The notes beneath the pieces are model-generated. The model did not search any database and was not told the origin of the DNA. It worked only from the letters and a program-made list of their open reading frames with translations. DNA of 64,000 nt from Cyclospora cayetanensis (lineage: Eukaryota > Apicomplexa > Conoidasida > Eucoccidiorida > Eimeriidae). Below, in pieces: positions 47,801 to 60,471 of this stretch; the first letter of the stretch is position 1; the number at the start of each line of letters is the position of its first letter. A program made the position numbers and the translations under genes. The stretch spans positions 62,001-126,000 of the forward strand of contig NW_020312103.1 of assembly GCF_002999335.1 (NCBI RefSeq), read 5' to 3'.

Positions 47801-50800
47801 TTGGCCAAGAACTCGTGCGCTATGTTCATCGTGTCTCTGCAGGTAAACTAAAAATCTGGGAGGTATTTGATGATTTCCTCTTTGTTGATGCCCCTAATCT
47901 GCGCTTACCAAGCAGACTTCACTGGAGCTGTTACTTGCCTGTTGCAGCCCTTACCGGGCGTACTGATCGCACCTTCTTCTGCTTCAATAGTATATCTGCA
48001 CTGTTGCAATCTTCCTTGCTGTCTAGGCTGTCTACGATGAGACCCAAGGCATACACACAGTTTGCCTCCCCCTCAGCGTTATTTGTTGCCTCTTCGAGGC
48101 ATAGCTGTTTGCGCTATCCTTTATCCTTGCGTTTCCATGTGCGTCTTTATGTGGTGGTTTGTCTGTACAGGTATTCCCAAATACATCTATTTGACGGCAA
48201 AGCAGTTGGTAGCGGATGGGCACGTAGTGCTGAAGGAGCGGAAGAGGAAGCACCGTGCGTGTAACGAGCTTCTAAGGGAAAACACGCGAAGCTTCGAATT
48301 GCGGTATAGACGGTTGTTACTCAATCGTATGGGCAAGCAGCGTCAGGACCTGCAACAAGAATACGAGGCACCCTCGACCACGCCTTTGACCCCCAGGAAC
48401 GGCGGAGCGTTGCAGGAGGCAACCACTGGTTCTGCAGCCCTTGACACTGTTTCCAGTGACGAAGACGACACAGAGGTGCGGTACGTTGACGATGAAGTCA
48501 TTGTGGCTGTCATTGCTCTACTTGAAAAGCTTAACCAGCAACGGATATCCCTAGGCCTCGAGCCGGACGAAGTCTTCATTCCCACGGCTTCCTCGGAAGC
48601 AGAACAGTAAGCCGGCCTTAACACAGTCATGTGCCCTTCCTAGCAAAATCCACAGGTGCTAGTTGTGGTAGGATCTAGTGCGATTGTACGTCTTTTTGTA
48701 ACGATGAATGTCGTTATTCATCCTAAGAATCGTGAAAGTCCTCAACCCACTGCCTTTGGGTATGCATCCAGCTTCCAGCCCTTTTTTCTCAAGCCGACAT
48801 GGTGGTGGTGAATTTTCTTATCTCGTTGCATTTGTGCTTTCGATTTTATTGTACTTTTGCAGAGGGGATTGGCGCACTCAGGCACAGTACGACGTATTGG
48901 CCCCTGACCGTCTGCCCCCGGATGCTGCGGCTCTTGAGCTCATGCCGCCTCCAGTCTCGATGCTGAGTGCAGTGTGTCTGCCACCGGATGAGGACGAAAA
49001 TGGGGAGCCTGTACGTTCGCCCTTCTATTTGGCCGAGTACTTCCGTCGGCGGCTCTTGGACTGGGTTCCCAAGGATCCTTCGAATACACACGATGAAAAA
49101 GCGTCAACAGACCGGAGGGAGATAGGCAGCGAGCACGAAGCACAGCCTCTGGCTCGGCGCTTCGCCTCAAGACGACACAGGAAAACCAAGGCACTTGGTG
49201 GAGGAGGGGGGCACGGTCGTATGGGGCTGCAGGAGCAAATGAGTCAAGAAGATATGCGCCGCATTCGTAGGGGGAAGTTGACAGACGCAGAATTCGCGTT
49301 GCTTTGCTTTAGACCCTCGTGGATGGCTCTGAACGTTGAAGACCTCGCCACTTTGAGGAGGAGTCGCCGTCGGCGCGTAGCGCAGGCAAAGCACGTGGAG
49401 TGGGATAGTGACGCTGATGAACCGATAGTGAACCAGGAGGAGTCTGGAGAGGGAGGGTGGGGTATCACGCGGTACAGTGAGGCGCGAGTCGTCTCGGACT
49501 TGAACTCTCTGCCATTCGTTCCTCAACTCGTAGCTACATGCATGTTTACCGTGGAGAGGCTCCTACCTGAGGAACAGATGATGGCGAAAGTGGCTTCCGT
49601 TTTCCCGGTGGCATTCAGGCCGACAGAACTCCGTACAGCGTATCCACGCCGAATGCTTTCCAACGATTTCTTTGAACTCGTATATCAGCTCATCATCAAG
49701 GACGTCTTGGAAGTTTGCGAACCAACCTCTCAAGCAGAAGAGCAGGCGCTTAGCCACTTCATTGGAGCACCCGCAGTGAAGCCAGGCGCGCACCACCCTG
49801 CCATAACTGTGTCCGTAACTCCAGCGCACGGGACAAATGGATCAGCAGAGGAGGAGACTGCAGTCGCATCAACGGCAGCGGGCAACTTACAGGATGTATC
49901 TGGGGGAACAGATCGCCACTTGCTGGTAGTAGGAGACGCGGCACACAGCAGCGCACTGGAAGATACTCCATTTCCAGGACTGGCCCCAGGCCATGAGCGC
50001 CGGCCTAGCGTCATGAAGGCGGGAGGCATCTTGACTCCCGCCGCAGTGGCCACCGTGGGGAATGCCAGTGTTCCCCCTCAGCAAAATGAGGCCTCCTCGG
50101 AAATCAGAGCAAATTCTACCCCAGTGAGCACCTTTGAAGCCGACCTGACCTCAGGATGCGCAGCCGGTGCTCCTTGGGCTTCTGTTCTTGCAACAGCAGA
50201 CGGAAAGGAGGCGTACCTGCGCTTCACCAGCACTGCCTTGCAGAGGGTGAGGGCGAGTGCCACCAGTTTAGCATTATTGGAGACCCTAAACCGCCAAGCC
50301 CACTGAAGAATGCACAAGAATAAAGTTGCACCAACTGAGAGTGAGGCATCACCGCAGAGCGCTCTATTGCAGGTATGCCTGCGTTTGCGATGGTTTTATT
50401 TCTGCAGGTTGTTTCGGATCTTCTGCTGTCTGATGAACGCAAGTGGCTAAGCTTGGTCTGCCGGTGAGCAAGGGCGGCCCCGGCCTACCATTCTTGGCTA
50501 TCTTCCCTTCGCGTAAACTGGAAAGGGCTGGTTTTTATAAAAACTGCTGTAGACTAATTTAGAAAACCTACAGAAGTTGCAGGCTCAGACCAGGGCATCC
50601 TTCTAGCCCCCATTGCGAATTCTTCTGTCACTGGACAAATTATAAAGCCTAGAAGTTCTAACTGAACTATATCTTTTTTGTTTTCCCATGAAGGTGAAGT
50701 ACATAACAGGGCATCCAGCCTATCGTGGACCCCATTTGAAAGAACTGCTTTGTGATTCTCTGACTTCTGTTCAGTCGGGCGCTGGCGCAGCGTTTTATTA

Positions 50801-51378
50801 CTGCGGCTGGCCCAATTAGCCACAGCAAGGAGTTGAGCGTCTCTTCCCCGCGTGCAGCAAGGAGCAATAAATCTTCTGCGGCTGACCGTAAGTGCCTACA
50901 CTTCTCCTGCGCCGCTTAAGCTAGTGGGCTTACCGTAAAACAGAAGAAGTAGCAAATAACCTGTCATCCTATCCAGTGCTTAGTGATAACGTGTTCTTCA
51001 TAACGCCACAAGCTGCAGACGAGCTTGGTCAGTTGAATCGATGTGATGTATGAAGGCCTTTCTGCATCAGTCTGTGCCCCTTTGCGCTCTTTACCGGCGT
51101 TATTTTCGTGTCTTCTATTTCTTCATGGCTTGTGAATGTTCTGTGCACCGTTGGCAGACATGGAGGGCGAAAGTGAGGGGGCTATGCCGGAGTCGCTAAT
51201 GAGGGACGTCTTGCATGCTGAAAGGGAGCAGCAGAATCGCGCGTCCGGTATAGTTCGCCTGACCATACCCACGGGGAACCTGGAACAGCCGGACGAAGGA
51301 GAGCCTTCAGGGGAAGAAGCAGAGGCAGACAGTGGCGCAGAAGCAGGAGAGGCCAGACAGGAAGCTCTAAATCCATAA
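38880..51378 (+). CDS. ACbeta: Soluble-type adenylyl cyclase (AC-beta, ADCY10-like), more than 20 exons
   Basis: Makes cAMP from ATP in the cytosol; relatives have two class III cyclase domains, then an NTPase-like region. C1: 39556-39615 (FVPRTVLEAIADRR), 39773-39826, 40121-40201 (VFCDASGFTALTEALD), 40351-40477 (GGDIIKFSGDALTIVW), 40628-40797, 41136 to about 41220, about 41480-41800. Both metal-binding Asp are present. C2: 42005-42073, 42198-42305, 42435-42534, 42716-42795, 42951 to about 43061 (LGDFVNLAARLM, with the catalytic Asn and Arg), 43261 to about 43398. The NTPase-like region runs from about 43956 and includes GGVMVIRGREGLGAKELGDY, SIVVLHVRTGTSVFAE and DRDSWRVARLVAR, then 47737-47842 joined to 48171-48607 (HRVSAGIPKYIYLTAKQL). 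The large exon 48863-50246 contains LNSLPFVPQLVATCMFTVER; 50409-50464 continues ALQRVVSDLLLSDERKW. A 26-nt exon (50862-50887) and 51158-51378 give an acidic tail. First exons and parts of 44-47.5 kb are approximate. Confidence 0.88.
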
Positions 51379-52099
51379 AATTGGCAAATGTGGGCCATGC
51401 AGTTATATGTTTATTCACTAGCAAAGCCAGGTTTGGGGGATACGCTTGATAAATTCATGAAACCTGAAGCATCACAGAGTAGGCCCCAAGATAAAGGGCA
51501 ACATTGCAGTGAAAAACACAAAGGCAAGACGACGCATTTTTTTGTGTTATACAAAGAGTTGACAGAGGTGAAGGTACAGAAATGGCTACCAGACGCCAGT
51601 TTTAGAAGGCCAACAAGGATCATGATGAAGTGTTCGAGAGTTTAGGGTCTACCCTTTGGCTGCGGTGCCTGCTTTTATAAGGTTTGGTATGTCTGATAAT
51701 GAATTCTGGATTATGGGAAATGCAGTTTTGCAAAGTCATCCGCACAATAACAGTATCTTATCAGAGTGTATCTGCACAATTTTGCACGCGAATGTTACGA
51801 GCGGTTGAGCTTATCACTCTCCACACCCACCGTGTGGCCTTTGCATGGAGCCTCCTGCTAGATCTATTGGGGTGTGCGTGTGGAACCAGAACATGTGCGC
51901 TTATCGCAAGGCTGTCTAGTTCATGCAGTGCTCCCTAAATCCACTAACTCAGCTTTTTAGCTGCGCTCTGTAGCAAGCCGATTGGCGGGGGGAGAGCGGA
52001 GATCCAGTCACACTTATCTAGCGTTTGTTGAGTCGCGTTGGCAAACTGTGCGACGCTATTACCCCATCCGGACTTCAAGGTTGGGGCTTCTGGCCCTTC
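51379..52099. other. Gene-poor stretch after the cyclase
   Basis: 3' flank of the cyclase gene; short ORFs only, no recognisable product. Confidence 0.3.
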
Positions 52100-53390
52100 T
52101 CATCTAGGCTGTTGAAAACACTGTTGGGAATGTTGCATATAATTGCCAACGGGAACTTCGGTTCTGCTCATTAAGCCTGCATAAAGACTATTGGCACCAG
52201 ACTCAAATAATACATCATTACAGAAAATCCCTTGAATATTCGTGAGGAGTATGCAATGGCGACAATCAGTGCTGCACTTTTGAGGCCAAAGGAGCAGACT
52301 CTGGTAATTTGGGACAAAGCAAAGGCGAATGTGTACCAAAACGTAAGCTAGGTTGTTTGGAAACCATAGCTGCTTCCGCCGTTCCAAGGTTCCTGTACTG
52401 TGCTTGGCTCTCTCTTCCGTTTCACTTTTTGGAACATCCTCGTACTACTTTTTCCTCATGACTTGGCGTTGCTATTACATGCCCTATTGAGCAAGAATAT
52501 TTCGTTTATTAGTGCTTAAGGTCGCCATGATTCACTGATGGCGGCGTTTTAAAGATACAGATGAAGCTGGGCGTTCTTTCCAGCCACATGCACGTTGTGC
52601 GTTCGCTTCTACCAAGGAATGCTGCTTGTGCAAGAAGGATCTTGACGCTCACAAGTAAGGTCAATCCAGCGTTGTTCTTCATCCAACGTCGAGGGACATT
52701 CACTTCTCTTCAGTAGTGTTGTAGCCACCATGGTAGGAACAAAGCTTTCTGATTTTGTATCCTTTTCTTCCACGACATTTGCTCATTATGCTAAAAACTT
52801 CTTTGCCATTAGCCACTTTTCGTGACGGCAACAGGTGCAGAGCTAGTCCACCCACGACATGCCCGTCACGGTCCTCTTTCGGGAAAGAAGACGGCATGGA
52901 ACTTCGCAAGACTTGGAACTTAAATAGGATCTTAATAAGTTGACCCAGAGTGAGCCGGCGCTAATCTTGCCCTCTCCTCCATATCTATTCGCTGCAGAAC
53001 TGCACTTAGGGGGATTCCGTTGGAATTGCGACCACTGCTAAATTGGTGAGATGTACAAATTTTTAGGTAGATTTTGCACAAGCATTGGAAGTAGAAGCTT
53101 TGGGCAACAATGGCAGTGCCTTATTTTTCGTATAATGTAGAAACAAGGATTTTCATGTCGGGCTCTTCCATGAGGTTGCTTGGTGCGTCACCAAGTTGTC
53201 GATGCGGAAACAAATGAAAGCGGTCCGCCCAATCTGTACTGGCTCGACGACGAAAGCCCAATGTAAGCTTCGCAGTACATACCGCATTCTAAGACAACTG
53301 TATCTGCCGCTTTCTGTCTGCATCCCCCTCAATGTCGTTCTGCACTGACCCACAAACAGGCTGTTGCGTGGTGTCCTGCCCAAGGAAAGG
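52100..53390 (-). mobile_element. Decayed Ty3/gypsy pol fragment, minus strand
   Basis: On the minus strand at 52387-52100 a frame contains NYQSLLLWPQKCSTDCRH and, about 40 residues on, FESGANSLYAGLMSRTEVP. This mirrors the RNase H end of the element at 16.0-16.2 kb (NYQSLMYP ... YIKGVTDMVADALSRHP) and the general YxPGxxNxVADALSR pattern. About 0.8 kb upstream on the same strand (53300-53160), FVVEPVQIGRTAFICF weakly resembles the reverse transcriptase segment before KTAF. RT then RNase H is the expected order for a minus-strand element. The RNase H call is moderate and the RT call is weak. Confidence 0.5.
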
Positions 53391-54669
53391 GGTCTGTTTG
53401 AACATTGGTCATCCTCTAATTGGCGTATCGAGGGACCGCTGGTCTTGCATCAAACGCTGTGTAGGCATCTGCCTCACCTAGTGTTTTCGGCATAGCAAGC
53501 AATTGGCATCGGCTCTCTGTTGGCCTATAGTCTTTCGGCCTTCAAGTAGGGAGATTTCAGCTTGTGCCTATACACCTGGCAATATCCTGCACCAAACTTG
53601 ATGTATGCTTGCACATCAATCGTAATCGATGACCACTTGAAGCACAGACAAATTCGCGCTGTTTCTGTACTGTGATGCCTCGTGACCTAACGAAATCAAG
53701 GTATATTCTTCCTCCTTCCTTCTATTTGGGATAAATTACCCATCCAAGGTCTAAGTTGGAACAGAAAAATCATTAATCCAAAGAGCGTCATGCATAAAAT
53801 ATTAAAAAGGACGCATTCGGCAATACGTGAAAGATGTGAACAAAAACGTCAGCAAACTCGCCTCCTGGTTATTCCCTTGGTAGTACTATTATTCCTTCGA
53901 ACAGCCGTTCTTTCGCACTAATATATGGAGCTCTTGGGGACTTATTGCATTCCAGTTACAGGTATTTGTGCAAAGTCCTTTGGTTCCCTTTGCTCATCCA
54001 TGTCGTACTGCACCATCGGTGAGAGAGTATCATAGCGCCGACCCCACCAAATATCCCCACTAACTCGCTCTCCCGGAAAGTGAGAAATCAAAAACAAGCA
54101 TTAGTGACAGTTGTAGATACAGTCCGTTCGACACCGCTAGTCACCGTCGAACTGAACCGCCTCCGACCGGGATTTTATCCCGGAATGGGGTACTACGAGT
54201 ATTTCTCGGGCCAGAAAGAAATACAATAGCACAGAAAGGCTAGAATAAAGCGCTTTATGCTGAATAAACGTGAATAAACAAGGAATTTTATCCACGGTAA
54301 TGCTCATTTTCCTTTTATAATGGTTCAGTCCCACCTTGCGAGAGTCGATTAGCCGGGAATCCGCTGATAGTGACATGCTGATTGGGCCTTATTCTTTCTA
54401 CCCAGGGAATGCAGATGATATTGTGTGTTTTTCTACATTCTAGATGTTTTGTGCAGTGTAAGGAGAACGAGCAGCTGCATACCGTACACCTAACCGTATG
54501 AGCTGCTCGACATTGTATGCCCTCAAGGATCCGAGACGTAACAGTACCCTTCCTACTGTCCTCAACTCCTGCTGCATATCAGAACCCTTCCTTATGAGCG
54601 CATTCAATCAAACACTAGCTGTCTGCCTCATGGCGTAGAGGCACACTTAACGGAGGCTCAGTCCTCTGA
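53391..54669. other. AT-richer gene-poor stretch
   Basis: No supported gene. Base composition is noticeably more AT-rich than the coding regions around it. Confidence 0.3.
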
Positions 54670-54940
54670 ATGCCTCCTCCGCAGCTCCTGCATTGTAACC
54701 GGTTCGCCTCAGCCAGCCGAGTGCTCAGGATATCCCGATCGCAGCTCCTGGCCGGCATTTCTGCTACAGGGGGTCGGCAGGCCCCGCCAAGCCATGCACC
54801 GGCAATAGGGTGGGCATCACTCTGGGGTGGCTCGGCGCCTTCTTCAATCGTTGCAACAACCATTGAACTCAGCCCGCGAGAGCCCCAGTCTCTAGAGGAA
54901 GAACAAATACAGGCACCTAGCTGGGGAAGCCGCGCACAGG

Positions 54941-57900
54941 ATGAGCACTGGTCAGGCTGGCTGTTGCAGAGAGGCAGAGGGAGCACCAGCGGTCCCTACG
55001 ATGTCCCCTCCTGAACCCCCATTACAGCACCAGGTCAATCTGTGTCCCATTAGCCTACAAGTTGGGATGGAACTGGCATTCCTTGCCTCAAGCATCTGTA
55101 TGGACCCGTTATTGGCCCCTCGTGAGCTTCTTGAGACAGAGGGAGGGTCGGTAGCCCCTGCAGATGGACCCCCTGCTGACGTCAATGCACAGCGTGCAGA
55201 TCCACCAGACGCTGAAGGCACCGCATCGCTAGTGGAGGATATACCCTTAGCTTCCGGCGTTGCCCCCAGTGAACGGGGCGAGTGTACTCTTGGAGGGGAG
55301 AGTGAAGATCACTCGGAGAGTAGGCCCCTGCCTTCGGGGATATCGGCAAACCTTGCTCATCGAGGGTCAGCTCTACATATATGTTTTCCACGGGATTCTC
55401 TAGATTTCGGCTCTAATACCACATGGAAGCGTGTGCTCAGCGCTTACGGGTTAGGGACCACGCCCACTGCACGCATCGTTGAGCAGCTGCTGGCTCAAGT
55501 AAGACCGCCCATCCCTCTTTCGCATCGGCCGCTATTTCAGCTCCATGGCATATACTACTGGTATAGTTTATATATGATATGGCCGGAAAGGTTCCGAGGA
55601 ATCATGGGGCTAAGCCCAACCCTTACGACCCCACTGAGATGGCCAGTTAGTGGTTGGTTCGATCGGGGCGGCTGAAGGCTACATTGCATTAATTACTTTC
55701 TCTGAAACTCAAACGTAGGCAGCCTTCTCTCCTAGAAATGTAGTACCGTATTTCGCAACTTATTCTCACCTGTTCTGCGGGGAATCGAGCGCCTAGTTTA
55801 TGCTCGAACCTCTCTGTCGGGCATCACAACGTGGCGTTTCGCTGACTGCTACGCTGTCTCAGGCCTTGCACTCAACGGAACAAGCTACGCTGATACTGCA
55901 ACAAGATGAGATGCCAACCTACGGGAGTCGCTTGCAGGAGCTTTTGGAATCAGACAGCAGTGTGAATCTGCTCTATGCTCCAACTACTGAAGAGAGTGCG
56001 TCGGCAGCCCCGAGAACGCCAGGGAGGCGCACAAGCTCCCCACAGTCGGATATCTCCCCGGCATGGGACAGTAGCACCGCCTTCAGAAGCGGTCTGAGCA
56101 GCAGCATGAGTGCCTGTGCACAGCCTGGGGAAGAACACAGACCTGCATCACTGCAAGCCACCTGGCAGCAGCAACAGTCCGACGGGCAGTCTTTCATTCA
56201 GCCTTCCGGGGTAGTGGGGCCACAGAGCGGCCATCCACAGGCCGCAATACTCTCTAGAGAAGCGCAAGAGCTTGTAGATGCTTTTGAAACAGTTGAACGA
56301 ACCCGTACATTAGTAGAAACGGAGGCAGAGACTCGGAGTGACGCAGTACAGTGCGGAGGCAGCCTGTTATCCCCAGCGAGAGCTCCCCACCTGCCTGCCC
56401 TTACCCGTGCTAGGGGCCGCACAGGCCTGCTGCTAGGTCGATCACATATCTCTGAACGTCTTGAAGCGTCGCTGTCTCTCTCTGCGCCCCCTCCCTCAGG
56501 CTCTCGGAGGCCCTCTGAGCACGAGACTGCTTCGGCCATGTGGGAGCCTCACACTGAGGAGTCCCATGAAGGGGGAGCACAGGCACTTCGTGATACAGTG
56601 GCAGACTGTAACATGAGCGGGGAGCCCAATAGCCGCGGAAGCGAAGACGACCGCTCCTATGGTACAACCCGGGGCAGGCAACGTTCCGAGTCTGCGGGCT
56701 GCGGGGCTTGTGACACTTCATTTGCGGGAACGTCACACTCGCCTCAGAGGGCGAGCATCAGCCTGTCCTTTCGATCTAGAGTGGGGGGTCTTGTACTTCA
56801 GGGAAGGCCGGTGCCTCACGGTAGAGGGGAGTGGCCTGAGTCTTCTTCTAGGAATAGGGGGGTTACGCAGGCTGCTCCTCAGGACCTCGAATCAATGGCT
56901 CGTGGCTCTGGGCTATCCACCCACTTTCCTCGTGCTTCGTGTGCCGTGGGCTCTGTACACGAGGGGCAGGAAGAGCAAGCCCCTCTTCCAGCGCTACTGG
57001 AATCAGGACTCCCCTCCGCTCTTGACTCTCACAGGGAAGAGACGCGGCTGGCTGGAGCCTTTCAACTGGGAACGAGGCAAGACCGGACTTCAGATGAGCC
57101 TACAGACGAGGCATGGCTGCGGCCTCATCCTTGGGCCCCTTGGAGAATAGAAGAACCAACAGACTATTCCCGGTGGGAGCAGCAGCTTCCACTGAATGTC
57201 CAGTTGGGTGCCCATCAGTTTGCCCTGCCTCATTTCGTTGCTCCTCAGGGAAATGTTGTAGGGGCCAGCATAAGGAATTTGAACCTATGCCACAGCGTGG
57301 CGCCACAAGTTGAACACGCAACAAGCTACTCAGCACGCGTGACTGGACATGGACTGCAGCAACAGGAACAGCCGCTTTACGACCCTCGTCCCCAGCCCCC
57401 TGCTCGGGAGTCTAATGAGCGATGTGTCTCACGCCGCACACTTACAGCAACTACGGGCAATCGCAGACGCTCTCACAATCCAAACGAGCACTCAATGCGC
57501 CTCGTAGAATATGCAGTGTGGGATATCGAAGACCAGCGGTGTCTGGAGCCACAGCCACGGATGTGTAGTTCACTGGTACCACAGCCTCGGCGACCCCCAG
57601 ACACAGAGCCTAACCAGCGAGCGGAGCATCAGGGGCTTCTTTACCACAATGAGGCTCTTCGAGGAGATATAGCCTCACAATTCACGGAGGTGAATGAACA
57701 GCAGCAGGATAATCAGGTCGTCCGTTCGCCAACAGGGTTCAACGCAAATGCAGCTCGTCCTGCCCGCGAGAGAGGCGAGTAACACGCAAAGCAAGGCGTT
57801 TTTTCTGCGGATGCTGGTCAATTTCCTTAGGCACACCCTATTGGCAGCAGCCCTATTATTTCAATGTGGTTGAGCCTAACAGATGAGTGCAGCTTGCTGG

Positions 57901-58712
57901 AATCTATGGAAGTTAAGATCGTAGCATGGGGCCATAGTGCCCAGGCCGCATTCCCTCTCATTGCCTTTCCATCCCGTTTGGTTTTTCTGAACAGAAAGAG
58001 AAGTTGCTTTCATTTGGACTACCTGCATATAGCACTTCTGTGATAGCTTGTGCTTTGCGCCTCAGAACCACCTCTTCGGGCAGTGGAACCGTCTGACAGC
58101 CCGCTACAGCCATTGGCAGCCTCGCACGTTCAAGGGCAGTGTGTTTGTCCAATTGGCATGGGGACGGAGGTCACCTTGATAACTCTAGCCCCCTCGGCCA
58201 TTTCTGATTCTTTTTTAAGACCTGGAAGGGCCCCTAGACAGCCGCCAGAGCCGTCGCAAGATGGCCCTGGTTACCCAGAGCCTTTAACTCAGGAGTCCAA
58301 CATTGCTGCTCCTGATTTCACTGCCAGACGCACGACACCCTCCAATTCTTTCCTGGAGGTAGAGAGGGACTACGCTTCTTCCACGAGACGGTACAGGGGT
58401 GGGAGCCTTGCCAACAGTGGGGCCCAAGGTGCCCTTGGTCTGTACGGGGCTTCAGGATCGGGAGAGAACACTAGCGCCTATGAGCCTGCCTTGGCACAAA
58501 GCCAAATGTGTGGATCGTCTCCTCAGCGGCAGATATCCAGCCTTTCACGAACTGATGCCCAGAGGACAGAAGCTGGTCAGCCTTTGCAGCAGCATCTGGT
58601 AGAGCAGTGGATGCGCAAGAGTGAGGCTCACATGGAGGGCCTCGAACGGCTGATGCAGCGTCTACTATTTATCCTAGAAAGCGTTGAGGCGAGGGAACTC
58701 GGTTTGAACTAA
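54941..58712 (+). CDS. Large low-complexity protein of unknown function, at least three exons
   Basis: Exon 1 runs from an ATG at 54941 to 55499 (TCAA|GTAAGA). The next begins at 55862 (gtctcag|GCC), and the join keeps phase: RIVEQLLAQ then ALHSTEQATL. This second exon stays open for about 1.9 kb, to near 57780. A further exon from about 58072 runs to a stop at 58712; its junction is unresolved because the obvious donor (GGCGA|GTAACA) is out of phase. The product would exceed 1,000 residues, rich in Ser, Arg, Gln, Pro and Glu, with no catalytic motif. Two parts look ordered: a short segment near TTWKRVLSAYGLGTTPTARI in exon 1, and a C-terminal amphipathic helix (VEQWMRKSEAHMEGLERLMQ) that may be a coiled coil. 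It may be a scaffold or regulatory protein; I do not recognise a family. Confidence 0.55.
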
Positions 58713-60471
58713 GCCAAAACCTCCTAGAACAGGGGACTTCGCCGGGCCCCACCAACTGCAATCACAGTGATAGGAAAAGGTATTTTGGGGGAGCAGGCTA
58801 CGCGTGAAAATGAGAGCGTAGAGGACAGCCTTTCCCGTAGGATTCCAGGAAAAAATCGTCTGTGGCACATAATTCATTATGCGTAAGTCCGCCTTCGGCT
58901 TTACCTGCTTGGGGAGGCACTGGTTTCCAAAGCGCCAGGTGTAATTATCGACGGCCTTCCACAGGTCCCAGGGCACGCGTGTGAGTTGTACCATGGGTGC
59001 ATGACTACAATGCGAAAGAGAAGGTAGGAGCAGCAGACGGATATCTGTATTTGCTTATTTTATTTGTTCGCTGCTTGGGCTGAGTAAGCTCGAAGTCGCA
59101 TTTTAAAACTCTTCCCTGATCGAAGATAACGTATCAACCGAATGCTGCCGAGGGGCTAGTTGGCCTCGTGAATCCTCACCGTTCTGAGGAAGACTTTGGA
59201 TGGTGGCACACTGCACAGCAGCGGGGTTTTCTACGAAACGGAATTTGTTGCCACTTATCTCGATAAGTCACCATACTGCGGCAGGCTAACGCCCGCATGT
59301 GTAGCCTGGACTGTATCTGTCAGGCACATCTAGGGTATAATGGAGTATTAATAGTATTATGCTAAAGCTCGCAAATACGTGTATCGCACAATTACAAGAA
59401 ACTCAATGCAGGCGGACCAGCTTACGCCCTATCCGAATTCTGCTTAGTCGAAGGCAAAGGGTGTCTCGGGTGGTCTCTCGGAGCTTGCTCCCATTCCTCG
59501 AGCACAAAGTATTCAGCTCCTCCTCTAGAGGAGACTTCTCTGCAAGTATTTTATTGCTTTCTTCGAGAAGTGATGCTGCCTTGGCCTCCTGCTGCGAGCA
59601 GAGGGAGCTGCCAGTGAATGCATGCACTGCTCGCTCTGGCCGGCTACCTTGGCACCTGCGCAGCCGACTCTAGAGTTCCAATGCCTCCCCCGCAATTTCC
59701 CCTAAGGACCGGGATCGCCTTTTAGTCCTAATCTCAACAGGAGACCAGGGAAGACACACAAGTTGCTCCACCACCACCTGCACTAGCAAGGCTCATGGAT
59801 TGGCACCAGTATGACGTCAGCTGGCAAGACACTACTTCATCCCGTCACCACTACACCTCTGTAGAGAACAGTGGAGTATCTCGTGGTTCCCGCTGGCGTT
59901 TGGAGCCAGTTAGGTTCACGTTGGTGTCAAATGCTGGAGCTGCTCTTCTAAAACAGAAGGGCCAAGACCCCCTTTTGTATGCAAGCGTGGGCAGCGTCTT
60001 GCCTAGATCTCTTGCCACTGAGGATACAAGTCTTTCCTCTGGTGCAGCTGAGGCTAAAGGCATAGGTGGCATCCCAGTTGCCTAGCCATTGGGTGACCCC
60101 CTTAAAACTGGTCGCCGCCTGCGTTTCTTTTGTTCCTGCTCCCGCTAAAAAACACATGAGGAATGAGCGATAGAGACAGAGAGAGTCTGTTTGGCTGCAG
60201 CAGACCTCCTCTTCCTTTGGAGTTTACCGTGTCTTGTGTCCAGCCAGACGCTGTCCACACCCGTCTCTTTTCACAACGCCTCTCTGGCCTCCTGCTGCTG
60301 TGCATGACTGTTTCTCCTGCTCACGCTGAAGGAAGCAGCGTTCCCAAGGGGTGCCTATTCGTCTGTGTTCTGGTGCCGCTGTACATTTGGCTGCAGCCGT
60401 TCCATCCGTGGATCCCCAAGATGCCGCTCTGCCCCCCGGCAGCGTCTTGACCGCTTAGGCGGCCTGGACCT
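58713..60471. other. Intergenic; possible minus-strand exons of an unrecognised gene
   Basis: Three minus-strand open segments look less random than their surroundings: 58994 to about 58740 (starts MVQLTRVPWDLWKAVDNY), 59627-59403 (coiled-coil-like EAKAASLLEESNKILAEKSP) and 60072-59851. They could be exons of one gene, but I could not connect them in phase. A 95-codon plus ORF at 60163-60450 is not supported. Confidence 0.3.
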
